64,000 nt of DNA, taken from the NCBI RefSeq assembly GCF_004339745.1, contig NZ_SMGP01000004.1, forward strand, positions 1,054,001-1,118,000, in the 5' to 3' direction. This stretch comes from Paraburkholderia sp. BL9I2N2. GTDB taxonomy: Bacteria > Pseudomonadota > Gammaproteobacteria > Burkholderiales > Burkholderiaceae. A program made the translations under genes and the position numbers. This document shows positions 1 to 9,592 of the stretch, one piece after another (position 1 is the first letter of the stretch; each line of letters starts with the position of its first letter). Under the pieces are notes generated by a model that was given only the letters and a program-made list of their open reading frames with translations, was not told the DNA's origin and did no database searches.

Positions 1-714
1 CTCGTTCTTGTTCAAACCGACGTGATCCGGCGAGCTGAACAGCGAGAACTTCTGCTCGGGATCGTTGGCGGGATGACGCGCGAGAATCGTGGCGCCGACG
101 TCGTTGCCGACTACCATCAACTGTACCTGACCAGAAAGAAACGCCGAAATTACGCCGTTAGGATCGTCGAAGCGTTTGATGTTCGCCGTGGGCGGCGCGA
201 TCTTGGTCACGCTCAGGTCTTCCAGCGTGCCGCGCGCGACCGAAATCGACTTGCCGGCGAGGTCGGCGGCGCTCTTCACGGGCAGCGCTTTCGGGCCGAA
301 CACGGCGAGGTAGTACGGCGCGTACGGTTGCGAGAAGTCGATCACTTTTTCGCGCTCCGGCGTCTGGCCGACCGACAGCAGCATGTCCGCCTTGTGGTCG
401 GCGAGGTAGGCCATGCGGTTGTCGCCCGTCACCTGCACGAGTTCGACCTTGGCGTTGAGCGCCTTGCCGATCAGGTTCGCGACGTCGATGTCGTAGCCCA
501 TCGGCTTCATATCCGGGCCGATCGAGCCGAACGGCGGGTAGTCCTCGAACACGCCGATGCGCACCGTACCCGACTTGGCGATGTTGTCGAGCGCGTCCGC
601 ATGCGCGGCCGACGGCAACGCGCACAGTGCGCCGAGGGCGGTGAAGGCGAGCGTCGCGGCGAGCGTGGCGAACACGCGGCGGGTGCGGGTTGGGGCAGCG
701 GGGCGGTGGTTCAT
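1..714 (-). CDS. Family 3 (amino-acid type) ABC substrate-binding protein, 3' end outside window
   Basis: Periplasmic binding protein that would deliver a small amino-acid-like solute to an ABC importer. The ATG at 714 is followed by a basic stretch, a hydrophobic segment and an Ala-rich cleavage site (about residues 1-40), a typical Sec signal peptide. The mature part opens with DNIAKSGTVRIGVFEDYPPFG and has the family 3 pattern of a YPPFG entry, GYDIDVA and GDNRMAYLADHKADML. About 238 residues are visible; the C-terminus lies beyond base 1. It is the last visible gene of a minus-strand operon, 75 bp after a PotA-like ATPase gene. The operon already has its own PotD-like binding protein, so this is a second, unrelated receptor type. 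Substrate unknown. Confidence 0.88.
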   Translation of the reverse strand, partial: MNHRPAAPTRTRRVFATLAATLAFTALGALCALPSAAHADALDNIAKSGTVRIGVFEDYPPFGSIGPDMKPMGYDIDVANLIGKALNAKVELVQVTGDNRMAYLADHKADMLLSVGQTPEREKVIDFSQPYAPYYLAVFGPKALPVKSAADLAGKSISVARGTLEDLSVTKIAPPTANIKRFDDPNGVISAFLSGQVQLMVVGNDVGATILARHPANDPEQKFSLFSSPDHVGLNKNE

Positions 715-789
715 GATCTTTCCTCTGTCGAAAATGTCGGTATTGGAATGGGTTTGAGTGGCGTGCGATTCAGTGGGAGTCAGTGCGCT

Positions 790-1863
790 TCAATGCCCGA
801 CCCGCGCGGCGATCAGTTTGCACGCATGCGGCGGCAATTCCGCGAGCACCGGCATGCCGAGCGTAAGCCCCGGCGTTTCGCGCGGCGTGGTGGCGGCGGT
901 CAAGATGAAGCCGGCGCAGTCGATGGTCGCTTCGAGCGACGCGCCCACGTCGCGGATAAACGTCACGGTGCCTTGCAGCCGGTTCGGACCCGCGGAATCG
1001 GACGCGGCTTTCACGCACACGTCTTCGGGGCGGATCAGCAGGCGGATATCGCTGCTGGACTCCGGCACGCGCGCCGGTTGCACCACGCTGATGCGCCGGC
1101 CGCCCGGCAGGCTCACGCCGCCCGCGCCGTCGTAGGTGACCGGCAGGATATTGCCGAGACCGATGAAGTCGGCGACGAACTCGCTGACCGGATCGCGATA
1201 GATATCGAGCGGCTTGCCGACCTGTGCGATGCGGCCTTTCTCCATCACGACGATCTCGTCGGCCATCGTCATTGCTTCGCGCTGGTCGTGCGTGACCATG
1301 ATCGTCGTGATGCCGAGACGCTGTTGCAGCAGGCGGATCTCCACCTGCATGGCTTCACGCAGCTTGGCGTCGAGCGCGGAGAGCGGTTCGTCCAGCAACA
1401 GCAGTTTCGGTTGCGAGGCGATCGCGCGCGCAATCGCCACGCGCTGACGCTGGCCGCCGGAGAGTTGCGTGACCGGCCGGTTCGCCATGTGCGGCAACTG
1501 GATCAGTTCCAGCAACTCCGCCACGCGGCGCGTCTGCTGGTCCTTCGCCGTCTTGCGCAGCTTCAGCGGATACGCGATGTTCTGCGCGACCGTCATGTGC
1601 GGAAACAGCGCGAGCGACTGGAACACCATGCCGAAGTCGCGCTGGTTCGCCGGCAGGCGCGTGATGTCGCGCCCGGCGAAATGGATGCTGCCCGAGGTCG
1701 GCGTTTCCAGGCCGGCGATCATCCGCAGCAGCGTGGTCTTGCCGCAGCCGGACGGGCCGAGGAAGCACACCAGCTTGCCGTCGGGCACGCTCAGATCGAC
1801 GCTGTCGACGGCATGGGCCGCGCCGAAGCGCCGGGTCACGGCCTGCAACGTTAAATGGGTCAT
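790..1863 (-). CDS. ABC transporter ATP-binding protein, polyamine (PotA)-like
   Basis: Cytoplasmic ATPase that powers the adjacent importer. From the ATG at 1863 it has 357 residues: Walker A GPSGCGKTT at 36-44, Q-loop, signature LSGGQRQRVAIARA at about 133-146, Walker B LLLLDEPLSALD, the H-loop in MVTHDQ, then a C-terminal TOBE region with LLIRPEDV, as in PotA/FbpC/CysA-type ATPases. An in-frame TTG at 1878 would add five residues, but ATG 1863 has a good ribosome binding site (GGAG six bases upstream). It follows the second permease gene by 39 bp in the same operon. Order and relatives point to polyamine or similar cation import; the exact substrate is inferred. Confidence 0.93.
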   Translation of the reverse strand: MTHLTLQAVTRRFGAAHAVDSVDLSVPDGKLVCFLGPSGCGKTTLLRMIAGLETPTSGSIHFAGRDITRLPANQRDFGMVFQSLALFPHMTVAQNIAYPLKLRKTAKDQQTRRVAELLELIQLPHMANRPVTQLSGGQRQRVAIARAIASQPKLLLLDEPLSALDAKLREAMQVEIRLLQQRLGITTIMVTHDQREAMTMADEIVVMEKGRIAQVGKPLDIYRDPVSEFVADFIGLGNILPVTYDGAGGVSLPGGRRISVVQPARVPESSSDIRLLIRPEDVCVKAASDSAGPNRLQGTVTFIRDVGASLEATIDCAGFILTAATTPRETPGLTLGMPVLAELPPHACKLIAARVGH

Positions 1864-1902
1864 CGGATGCTCCAGCAAGAAGAGGGCGTCATGAGCGCGC
1901 GA

Positions 1903-2787
1903 TCACAAAGCGACGCCTTCGTCGCCGATCAGCTTTTCGAGCAGCCAGATCAGCGCGAAGTCGATCGCGACGATGAACACGGCAAAACAGAACACGGTCG
2001 GATCGAGCGACGACACCGTGCGGCTGTAGAGCCACACCGGCAGCGTCATCGTATCGATGCCGTACAGGAAGAACGTGACCGTGAATTCGTTGAACGAGAT
2101 GATGAACGCGAACAGCATGCCGGCGAGAATGCCGGGGCGCATCAGCGGCAGGATCACGTCGACGAGCGCGCGGCTGGGACTCGCGCCCATCACGCAGGCA
2201 GCCTCTTCGAACTCCGGACCAATCGAGGCGACCGACGCCGCGCAATTTTTCACGGTGAACGGCAGCGCCAGAATCACGTGCGCGATGATCAGGCGGAACA
2301 CGCCGAGTTCGACCGGCAGCACGTTGAACACCAGCAGCAGCGACAGGCCGAGCATCACGAGCGGATAGACGAGCGGCAACGCGACCAGTTGTTCGACCGC
2401 GGGCTTGCCGCGAAAGCGGTAGCGGCTCAACGCGTAGGCGGCGGGCACCGAGACGAGCGTGGCGATCACCATGGTCGATAGCGCGACGATCAGGCTCGTG
2501 CGCAATGCGCCGCCCATCGACAGCGTGTCGCTCGCGTCCGGCGACACGAAGCTGTGCCACGCGGCGCGATACCAGTGCAAGCCGTAGGCATGCGGCGGGA
2601 ATTCGAGCGTGTCGGCCGCGCTGAACGACATCGTGATCATCGTGAGGATCGGCAGCGCGGCGAGGAACAGAACGATAGCCGCGAGCAGGGCGGTGGCCTT
2701 GCCGAGCTGGCCGGGCATGACAGCCGGCAAGCGTGGTGCACGCGGTTGCAAGCGCGGCGGCGGCGCGGTTTGAATGGGCGTGCTCAT
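1903..2787 (-). CDS. ABC transporter permease, PotC-like (second permease)
   Basis: Inner-membrane permease of 294 residues. A Pro/Arg-rich cytoplasmic N-terminus is followed by a hydrophobic helix (about 31-52) and five more membrane segments. The EAA loop that contacts the ATPase is seen as EAACVMGASPSRALVDVILP, ending with MRPGI. The ATG at 2787 overlaps the stop of the upstream permease (ATGA), so the two are translationally coupled. Family: BPD_transp_1 of the spermidine/putrescine and Fe3+ importers. It should pair with the product of the upstream permease gene, which is frameshifted here. Confidence 0.92.
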   Translation of the reverse strand: MSTPIQTAPPPRLQPRAPRLPAVMPGQLGKATALLAAIVLFLAALPILTMITMSFSAADTLEFPPHAYGLHWYRAAWHSFVSPDASDTLSMGGALRTSLIVALSTMVIATLVSVPAAYALSRYRFRGKPAVEQLVALPLVYPLVMLGLSLLLVFNVLPVELGVFRLIIAHVILALPFTVKNCAASVASIGPEFEEAACVMGASPSRALVDVILPLMRPGILAGMLFAFIISFNEFTVTFFLYGIDTMTLPVWLYSRTVSSLDPTVFCFAVFIVAIDFALIWLLEKLIGDEGVAL

Positions 2788-3747
2788 GCGTGAGGCTCCT
2801 CGGCGAGACGCTGCGTGCGGCGCACGAGGCGCTGCGACAGCGCCATCACCGTCAACGTGGCGACCATCAAAACGACACCCGACGCGGAGGCCGCCGGCCA
2901 GTTCAGCAAGGGCGCGACCTGATCGTGGACCAGCACGGCGAGCATCGGCACGCGTCGTCCGCCGAGCAGCAGCGGCACGGCGAACGCGCTCGCGTTATAG
3001 GCGAATACGAGCAGCGCGCCGGACACGAGACCGGGCATGGCGAGCGGCAACAGCACGTGACGCAGCGTTTGCCAGCGCGTCGCGCCGAGCGTGGCGGCGG
3101 CTTCCTCGTAGGAACTCGAGACCGCGCGCATCGCGCTCGAGAGCGGCAGCACGGCGAGCGGAAACGCCGTCTGGATCAAGCCGAGCAGCACGCCGTTTTC
3201 GCGGTACAGCCACATCAATGGACGTTGCACGAGGCCGCTGCCGAGCAGCGCGTGATTGAGCAGGCCGGCCGGCCCGAGAATGATCAGCCAGCCATAGCCT
3301 TGCAGCAGCAGATTGACGAGCAGCGGCAGCAGCACGCCCGCGAGCAGAAGCCGCCGTGCGAGCCGCGACTTCGTTGCGCGCCATCGCCAGTGCGACCGGA
3401 ATTGCCAGCAGCACTGCGCAGATCATGCTTTGGAACGCGAGCTTCAACGTGAGCCACAACGACTTCATGAAGTAGCCGTCGAGCAGGTCCGCGTAGTTTT
3501 GCAGCGTGAAGCCGCGCCACTCGTTGCCCTGCGTGCCGAAGCTCATGCGCAGCACGACCAGCGCCGCCGCGCCGAGGATGGCGAGAAACAGCAGGATCGG
3601 CGCGAGCAGCAGCCACGGCCGCGCCTTTGCCATCGCGTTGGCGGCGGGCGTGTCCGGTCCGAGACTGGACGCGCCCGTCGCGGCATCCGAGGCCGGATCG
3701 GACGCCGGTGAAGCACGCCGCGAAAAGCGGGCGAGCATCGCGGTCAT
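2784..3747 (-). pseudogene. ABC transporter permease, PotB-like, interrupted by a +1 frameshift
   Basis: First permease of the importer. The N-terminal part (ATG 3747, overlapping the stop of the binding-protein gene as ATGA) reads to ...VALAMARNEVA, and the C-terminal part continues in another frame as LARRLLLAGVLLPLLVNLLL through the EAA loop (EEAAATLGATRWQTL) to the stop at 2784. Removing one C of the CC at 3363-3364 on the plus strand joins the frames into a normal permease of about 320 residues with six membrane helices. The rest of the operon is intact and couplings are preserved, so either the break is very recent or it is a base error in the sequence. As written, the protein would be truncated after about 130 family residues and the importer would be inactive. 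Confidence 0.85.
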
Positions 3748-4838
3748 GCCGAGAAGATTTCGGTGTAACGCTTGATCCACGCCGGCTGCACCACGGCGAG
3801 CGCCTTGTCGTCATGCAGCACGGCTTTCTCGGCGATCTGCTGCGGACTCGGCACGAACGCACGGCTCTCGGCGGGAATCACCGCTTTCGAATTGACCGGG
3901 CCGTTCAGCACGTCGGCGGCCATGCGGCCTTGCACGCCGGCGTCGAGCGAATGGTTGATGAAGGCGTGGATCAGATCGCTGTCGCCCGGATGCGCCTTGG
4001 GGATCACGGTGAACATCAGCTGCGTGGCGAAGCCTTCCTTCATGCCGTAGGTCACGCCCATCTTGTACTCGGGCTTGCGGATCTGGTTGGGGAAGAACGC
4101 CGGCGAATAGATGCCGCCGATGTCGAGCGACCCGGTGCGGAACAGATCGGCCACCTGGTTCGGGTTCTCGCCGAGCGTCATCACGCGGTCTTTCAACAGC
4201 ATCAGTTTCTTGAAACCCGGCTCGATGTTCTGCTGCGAGCCGCCGTTCATCTTCGCGGCGATGATCGCCAGGTCCACCGCTTCGGCCCACTCGGGCGGCG
4301 GCAGGAACAGGCGGCCGGCGTATTTGGGATCCCACAATGCTTCGTACGATGCCGGCGCGGTCTTGACTGTCGACGTGTTGTAGATCAACCCGTCCGACCA
4401 CAGCAGGTAGCCGACGCCGAAGCCGTTCGCGCCCGTGCGGTACTGCGCCGCGACGTCTTTCAGGTTCGGCAGCTTGTCCAGATCGGGCTTCATCAGCAGA
4501 CCGGCGTCGCCGAGACCGGCCGCGCCGACGCCGGCCAAGGTGATGACGTCGTAGGTGGGACGATCGCCCGCGGCCTTGACCTTCGCGACCATGCCGGAGG
4601 TGCCGTCGGCGCGGTCGGCGATCACTTTGGCGCCGGTTTTCGCCGTGAACGTGGCGGCGATATTGCGCAGAGCGGCGGCGCCCGTGTCGTCCGACCACGT
4701 CAAGAGACGCAGCGTCTTGCCGCTGAAGTTGTGTTCCTGCGCGCGCAGATTGATGAACGGCATCGGCAAGGTGGATGCCGCGAGTGCCGCGCCGATCGAC
4801 TTGATGGCCTGCCTTCTACCCCGTTTGATCTCTTCCAT
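3744..4838 (-). CDS. ABC transporter substrate-binding protein, PotD-like
   Basis: Periplasmic receptor of the importer, 364 residues. The start at ATG 4838 is chosen for its ribosome binding site (AGGAG eight bases upstream); the N-terminus MEEIKRGRRQAIKSIGAAL has a twin-arginine-like RRQ followed by a hydrophobic stretch and LRAQ, suggesting Tat or Sec export. The body matches family 1 extracellular binding proteins: LRLLTWSDDTGAAALRN, ADGTSGMVAKVKAAG, WSDGLIYNTSTV and INHSLDAGVQGRMA. It is the first gene of the five-gene minus-strand operon. The usual ligands of this group are polyamines or related amines; the ligand here is inferred only. Confidence 0.92.
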   Translation of the reverse strand: MEEIKRGRRQAIKSIGAALAASTLPMPFINLRAQEHNFSGKTLRLLTWSDDTGAAALRNIAATFTAKTGAKVIADRADGTSGMVAKVKAAGDRPTYDVITLAGVGAAGLGDAGLLMKPDLDKLPNLKDVAAQYRTGANGFGVGYLLWSDGLIYNTSTVKTAPASYEALWDPKYAGRLFLPPPEWAEAVDLAIIAAKMNGGSQQNIEPGFKKLMLLKDRVMTLGENPNQVADLFRTGSLDIGGIYSPAFFPNQIRKPEYKMGVTYGMKEGFATQLMFTVIPKAHPGDSDLIHAFINHSLDAGVQGRMAADVLNGPVNSKAVIPAESRAFVPSPQQIAEKAVLHDDKALAVVQPAWIKRYTEIFSA

Positions 4839-5371
4839 GGCGGTCTCCTGTGTTGAACGCCTGTTGCCTAGTGATATCGCTGTGACCGCCGCCGCTGCAT
4901 CGCTCGTTTGCGTTGCTTGCCTGCGCTGCGTGTGGATGCACTCTAGGTTTGCCAAAATCCCTCAACAAACGAAATATGCGCATGGAGGGCATGACGTAAG
5001 CTCATGCAAAGGCCGCCGCGCGACTGGGGCGGCGCACGCCCGTCAGAGGGCGGGAGCGCCGAGGCAGTAGCGCATGCGGGTTAACGTCCATGTTTCGTCG
5101 ACGATTCGCGCCCTCGTGGAGGTATGAGGAAAGCTCGGTTCTGGTGCGGTTGCGAACGTGTTTTGCCCTGCGCCGGTGCATGCTGGCCTGGTTAACGGCA
5201 AGTTTTGGCATCGGCATGAGCCGAATGCATGACCGTCGTGTTCACCGCTTCTCGTTAGGCAATTTGTGATCGCGTATCCTGTAGGCCCGCGAGAGGCGTT
5301 CTGGCGGCAGGCGACGACCCGCGCCGCCACGCCCACGCAATGATTTTTCCTGATCGTACTGGACACCCACG
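4839..5371. other. Divergent regulatory region between ABC operon and LysR gene
   Basis: A 533-bp stretch with no convincing gene. It holds the candidate operon promoter at 4940-4968 and would be the natural place for LysR-type operator sites, although no clear T-N11-A palindrome was singled out. Short open frames on both strands here have Arg-rich, low-complexity translations and no ribosome binding site. Confidence 0.6.
4940..4968 (-). promoter_or_regulatory. Candidate sigma-70 promoter for the ABC operon
   Basis: On the minus strand TTGTTG (4968-4963) is followed after exactly 17 bp by TAGAGT (4945-4940), about 100 bp before the ATG at 4838. The hexamers are moderate matches, the spacing is ideal and the position fits. 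It lies in the divergent region shared with the LysR gene. Confidence 0.4.
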
Positions 5372-6265
5372 ATGCGCCGCCTACCGCCGCTCAACGCGCT
5401 GCAGATTTTCGAAACCGTGGCGCGGCATCGCAGTTTCACGCGCGCCGCCGACCATCTATGCCTGACGCAGGGCGCGGTCAGCCGGCAAATCATCGCGCTC
5501 GAGGACTACTACAAGTTTCCGCTCTTCAAGCGCCACGCGAAAGGCCTGACGCTCACTGCCGAAGGGGAATTGTTGCTTCCGGCCGTGAAGGAGAGCTTCG
5601 CGCGCATCGAGGAAATTTCGCTGCGCCTCACCCGGCAGCGCACCGATCTCGCGCTGAAAGTGCCGACCTGTGTGATGCGCTGGATGCTGCCTAAGATCAT
5701 GCGCTTCCAGGCAGAGTATCCCGAACTGCACGTGCAGATCACGACTACGTGGCAGCACGACGTCGATTTCCAGCTCGAACCGTTCGACGCCGCGATCATT
5801 TACGGCTCGTCGCCGGGGGCGGACGTGCAGGCGGTGCCGTTGTTCGAGGAGCGTCTGACGCCCGTGTGCGCGCCCGATCTGCTGAAAGACAAGCCGCTTG
5901 CCGAGGTGGCTGATCTCGCGCGCCACACGCTGCTGCATCCCACGCGCGATCATCGCGACTGGAAGATGTGGCTTGCCAAGGTGACCGAGATCGATGCCGC
6001 GCACGCCGCGGCGATCGACGCCGAGCACGGCCCGAGCTTCGACACGCTCGATATGGCGACCAACGCCGCGTTACAGGGGTTCGGTGTCGCGATCAGCGAT
6101 CTTGCGCTGATCGACGAGGACGTGGCGGCCAAGCGGCTCGTGCGGCCGTTCGATACGGTGCTCAAGACCGGCTGGCGTTACTACTTCGTCTACCCGGACT
6201 CGGTCGCGCATCAGCAGAAGCTGAATCTGTTCCGCGACTGGATCGCGGCGCACTGGGAAGAGTAG
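5372..6265 (+). CDS. LysR-family regulator, GcvA-like
   Basis: 297-residue DNA-binding regulator. The N-terminal winged helix has the GcvA hallmark RRLPPLNALQIFETVARH, then FTRAADHLCLTQGAVSRQI as recognition region (about residues 18-45). The rest is a type 2 periplasmic-binding-like effector domain, with MRWMLPKIMRFQAEYPELHV and a late AALQGFGVAISDLALIDED. It is divergent from the polyamine-type ABC operon, which makes it that operon's probable regulator (inferred from arrangement). The inducer is unknown. Confidence 0.92.
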   Translation: MRRLPPLNALQIFETVARHRSFTRAADHLCLTQGAVSRQIIALEDYYKFPLFKRHAKGLTLTAEGELLLPAVKESFARIEEISLRLTRQRTDLALKVPTCVMRWMLPKIMRFQAEYPELHVQITTTWQHDVDFQLEPFDAAIIYGSSPGADVQAVPLFEERLTPVCAPDLLKDKPLAEVADLARHTLLHPTRDHRDWKMWLAKVTEIDAAHAAAIDAEHGPSFDTLDMATNAALQGFGVAISDLALIDEDVAAKRLVRPFDTVLKTGWRYYFVYPDSVAHQQKLNLFRDWIAAHWEE

Positions 6266-6333
6266 TCCGGCTGGCGTGGCGGCGCGTGGGCCAGCCGACC
6301 CGACGCCGCTCTTTCAGGCTCTGGCGCCCAAGG

Positions 6334-7416
6334 TCAAGGTGCGAACGACAGAAACAGATACGCCGCGAACAGCGACAGATGCACGGCGCCTTGCAGAATC
6401 GTCGTGCGGCCCGAGCTGAGCGTGAGCGTGCCGACTATCAGCGTGAGGACGAGCAGCACGGTTTCCTTGCCGTCGATGCCGAGCACCAGTGGCTGGCCGG
6501 TGTACAGAAAGACGCAGGCGACGGTCGGAATGGTCAGGCCGATACTGGCCAGCGCCGAGCCGAGTGCGAGATTCAGGCTGTTCTGCAAGCGGTCGGCGCG
6601 CGCCGCGCGCACCGCGGCCAGCCCTTCAGGCAGCAACACGAGCGCGGCAATCACAATGCCGACCACGGCAGCCGGCGCGCCCGCATTCTTGACCGCGGTT
6701 TCGACCACCGGCGAGAGCACCTTTGCAAGCAATACCACCGCGACGAGGCACACCAGCAGCAAGCCGCCGGCCGCCATCGCCTGGCCGGCGCTCGGTGGCG
6801 CGGCATGGACGTCTTCGTCCGGCGTGCCGGCCAGAAAGTAATCGCGGTGGCGCACGGTTTGCACGAACACGAACACGCCATACAGCACGAGGGACGACAC
6901 CCCGGCAAACGCCAGTTGCGATGACGACAGGACCGGGCCGACGTTCGTGGTGGTGTAGTTCGGCATGACCAGCGTCAGCACGGACAGCGACGCGAGCACG
7001 GCCAGCGCCGCAGCGGCGCCACGGCTTTGAAAATCCTGCTCGCGATGGCGGATACCGCCCACCAGCAGGCAAATGCCGACAATGCCGTTGCAGACGATCA
7101 TCACCGCCGCGAATACCGTGTCGCGCGCGAGACCGGCCTTTTCCGGACCGGACGTGAGCATGACCGAGACGATCAGCGCGACTTCGATCACGGTGACGGC
7201 CACTGCCAGCACCAGCGTGCCGAACGGTTCGCCGACCCGATGCGCGACCACTTCCGCATGGTGCACCGCCGTGAAGACCGCGGCGCACAACGCCACGCCG
7301 ACCAGCACGAGCAGCAGGCCGCTGTCCGGCATGGCATACGCGATACCGAGCACGATCCACGCGACGAATGGCACGGCAATGGTCCAGCGGGGCAGAACGG
7401 TCGCAGGCGTGGTCAT
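6334..7416 (-). CDS. Calcium/sodium:proton antiporter, ChaA-like
   Basis: Inner-membrane cation/H+ antiporter, 360 residues and about 11 hydrophobic segments. The Ca2+/cation antiporter repeats are visible as FGTLVLAVAVTVIEVALI (first half) and LLPEGLAAVRAARADRLQNS followed by ALGSALASIGLTIPTVA (second half), with acidic residues in the membrane as expected. The start ATG at 7416 is preceded by AAGGAAG at proper spacing; longer starts upstream lack this. It is a single gene, 68 bp from and convergent with the LysR gene. Likely role: Ca2+ or Na+/K+ extrusion under alkaline or salt stress. Confidence 0.9.
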   Translation of the reverse strand: MTTPATVLPRWTIAVPFVAWIVLGIAYAMPDSGLLLVLVGVALCAAVFTAVHHAEVVAHRVGEPFGTLVLAVAVTVIEVALIVSVMLTSGPEKAGLARDTVFAAVMIVCNGIVGICLLVGGIRHREQDFQSRGAAAALAVLASLSVLTLVMPNYTTTNVGPVLSSSQLAFAGVSSLVLYGVFVFVQTVRHRDYFLAGTPDEDVHAAPPSAGQAMAAGGLLLVCLVAVVLLAKVLSPVVETAVKNAGAPAAVVGIVIAALVLLPEGLAAVRAARADRLQNSLNLALGSALASIGLTIPTVACVFLYTGQPLVLGIDGKETVLLVLTLIVGTLTLSSGRTTILQGAVHLSLFAAYLFLSFAP

Positions 7417-7888
7417 CGGGCTTCCTTTTAATGCTTGTATTGAGTGGCCCGGCGGGGCGCGAACGGCTTCCGCCTTGGCTTGAAGCGAGCGCATATGTTC
7501 ATGCAACTTCTAAACAACACGCCCTAACACTTTAAATTATAAAGGATAATTGTTCGTGATCGTGGCTTTGTCCATGCTCAGGGACAGACGACGATGGCGT
7601 GCGTCCGGCATGCTGTAGCGCAAACGGCGACTGCTGGAGAAAGGGATCGGGTCACGCAGAATTGCGCGGATAACGCGTGGCGGACGTGGCTGGTGTGTGA
7701 CGAATGCGCGGTGGCTACGGCGACCGGTAGGCATTGAGGTTCCGTCGGCTAAACGCGGGATGTCGGGCGAACCCCGGTGTGTCGAGGATACTACGGCTGC
7801 CGCGTGCGGCGAAACCGCTCCGGTGGCGCCAACGCCCCTGTGACAGGGCATTGGCGTCCGGCTATGTGATTACAGCAGGCTCACTCGA
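7417..7888. other. Intergenic region with a hairpin downstream of the BON gene
   Basis: No convincing gene in 472 bp. The stretch next to the antiporter start (7500-7560) is AT-rich and probably carries its promoter. At 7828-7855 an imperfect 12-13 bp inverted repeat (GCCAACGCCCCTG / CAGGGCATTGGC) lies 34 bp after the BON stop; it has no T-run, so termination is only a possibility. Confidence 0.45.
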
Positions 7889-8251
7889 TTACTGACCGAC
7901 CGGACGAATCGTCAGGGCGTTCTTGACCGACGTCACGCCGGCCACGCCTTGCGCCGCCTGAGTGGCCAGGTCGACTTGCTGCTGCTCGGGCACGGAGCCA
8001 GCCAGCGTCACTGCGCCGCCGCGTGCACGCACGGTGATGTTCGCCACGCTCAGGCCTTTGGTCTTCGACAGTGCGGTGCGGACCTTGCGTCCCAGGGCGC
8101 GATTGGCCGCCTTGGTCTGCTTGGCCGTCGGTTGCGCCGACTCCGATGCCGCGGCCGGAGCTGCGGCGTCGCTGGTTTGCGCATACGCATTGAGGGACGC
8201 GAGAACGATCAGCGCGCTGCCGATCATCTTGATTGCCGGGAATGCTTTCAT
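7889..8251 (-). CDS. Periplasmic BON-domain protein
   Basis: 120-residue exported protein. A signal peptide (about 1-24, ending AYAQ) and an Ala-rich linker are followed by one BON domain (about 48-117): VRTALSKTKGLSVANITVRARGGAVTLAGSV and then a helix ending in GVAGVTSVKNALTI, the usual hydrophobic core of OsmY-type proteins. BON domains bind phospholipid or outer-membrane surfaces and are often induced by osmotic or envelope stress. The ATG at 8251 has AGGAGAG upstream. It is a single gene. Confidence 0.85.
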   Translation of the reverse strand: MKAFPAIKMIGSALIVLASLNAYAQTSDAAAPAAASESAQPTAKQTKAANRALGRKVRTALSKTKGLSVANITVRARGGAVTLAGSVPEQQQVDLATQAAQGVAGVTSVKNALTIRPVGQ

Positions 8252-8668
8252 TCAACTCTCTCCTATTGTCATGGGTACAACCGCCCCCGAATGAGGCAGT
8301 GCGCTACACCAGCAGGTACATCGGGATCAAAACTGAATGGAACGGTGCTGCGGATCGTGCGAATGCTTTCAAACTGTATGCTGATTCGGGCGGGCCGAAA
8401 CACACGCGAGCCGGCAAAGGCTGTGCTGCAGGCCGGAAACACACGATACTCCAATTAGTGCCATGGTGATGGCGGCGCAGCACGGAAGTGAGGTTTTGGT
8501 ACAACGAATGGGCCGATGAAAACTGACCGATGGCGCTCAACCGCTGGAACCAGAGCGTTGCCTCGCGCCGTTGGCGGCTCGCGACGGCGCGGTTGCACGC
8601 ATCCATCCCATACCGTTTGCATAGCTTTTAAGTCCCACACCATGCGCTTTAAGAATAAGGTCTAACGC
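8252..8668. other. Intergenic region between BON and glycosylase genes
   Basis: A divergent gap of 417 bp that must contain the promoters of the BON gene and of the DNA glycosylase gene. Small open frames here on both strands lack ribosome binding sites and have no family resemblance. No repeat or hairpin stood out. Confidence 0.5.
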
Positions 8669-9310
8669 ATGCGGAAACATCAACTTCCCATCCTGCCATT
8701 GCTTCGTGACGAATTACCGCTCGATACCGTCGAACTCGCGCGCTTCATGATCGGCAAATACCTCGTGCACGATCTGCCCGAAGGGCGCATGAGCGGACGC
8801 ATCGTCGAGACCGAGGCGTATCCGCTCGGCGATTCGACCAGTCATGCGTTCATGGGCCGACGTCCGCATAACGGTTCGATGTTTCTCGCGCCGGGTCACG
8901 CGTATGTGCGGCTCACCTATGGGCTGTCGTACATGCTCAACATGTCCGCCGAAGCCGAGGAGGTCGGCGCCGGTATTCTGTTGCGCGCAATCGAGCCGCT
9001 CGAAGGCCTGCCGCTCATGGAAGCGCGGCGGCCCGGCGTGCCGTTGCGCGATCTCGCGCGCGGACCCGGCCGGCTCACGATGGCGCTCGGGATCGGCCCG
9101 GCGTTCGACGGCTGGGATCTGTGCTCGGGCCGCAGCTTGTGGATCGGCGTCATGGAGCGGGGCGAACTGCCGGTGGGAGTGACGACGCGCATTGGCTTGT
9201 CGCGCGAAATGCATCGGCCGCTGAGGTTTTTCGAACCCGGCAGCGCCTTTGTCAGCGGGCCGCGCAAGCTCCTGCTGACGCCCCAATCCGGTGCGCCGAA
9301 CAGGGCGTAA
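8669..9310 (+). CDS. DNA-3-methyladenine glycosylase (AAG/MPG type)
   Basis: Base-excision repair enzyme removing alkylated purines, 213 residues, the normal size. Family landmarks in order: ELARFMIGKYLVHD, GRIVETEAYPLGD containing the catalytic Glu, GPRRPHN-like stretch GRRPHNGSMF, HAYVRLTYGLSYMLN, VGAGILLRAIEPLEG, LARGPGRLTMALGI and a C-terminal SGPRKLL. The start ATG at 8669 gives the usual N-terminus. It stands alone between a BON gene and a DUF4148 gene. Confidence 0.94.
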   Translation: MRKHQLPILPLLRDELPLDTVELARFMIGKYLVHDLPEGRMSGRIVETEAYPLGDSTSHAFMGRRPHNGSMFLAPGHAYVRLTYGLSYMLNMSAEAEEVGAGILLRAIEPLEGLPLMEARRPGVPLRDLARGPGRLTMALGIGPAFDGWDLCSGRSLWIGVMERGELPVGVTTRIGLSREMHRPLRFFEPGSAFVSGPRKLLLTPQSGAPNRA

Positions 9311-9592
9311 ATCTGCCCGGCGATCATGCGTATGTCAGCAGAACACGCTCAGATCAGATGCATTTTTGAAACTTCAGACACAAAGGGTTACGATCCCGAC
9401 AATTATTACGCCAAACATGCTATTTGGATTGAGGCTTGCGGTAATTTTCGACCCATTCTTGCGATTGCGACAATTATGTATCTCGAAATCTAGGGTTTTC
9501 CCTTGGCGATCTGATGACTAGACTGAAATCACTCGCTTCTCACATGGTGTGGCAAGCGTTGCAAATAAAACCAGGTCTGGAGGTAAATCATC

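Noticed and set aside
22..1854. 610-residue plus-strand frame
   Set aside because: Arg/His-rich translation running across two minus-strand genes with full domain support (ABC ATPase and binding protein).
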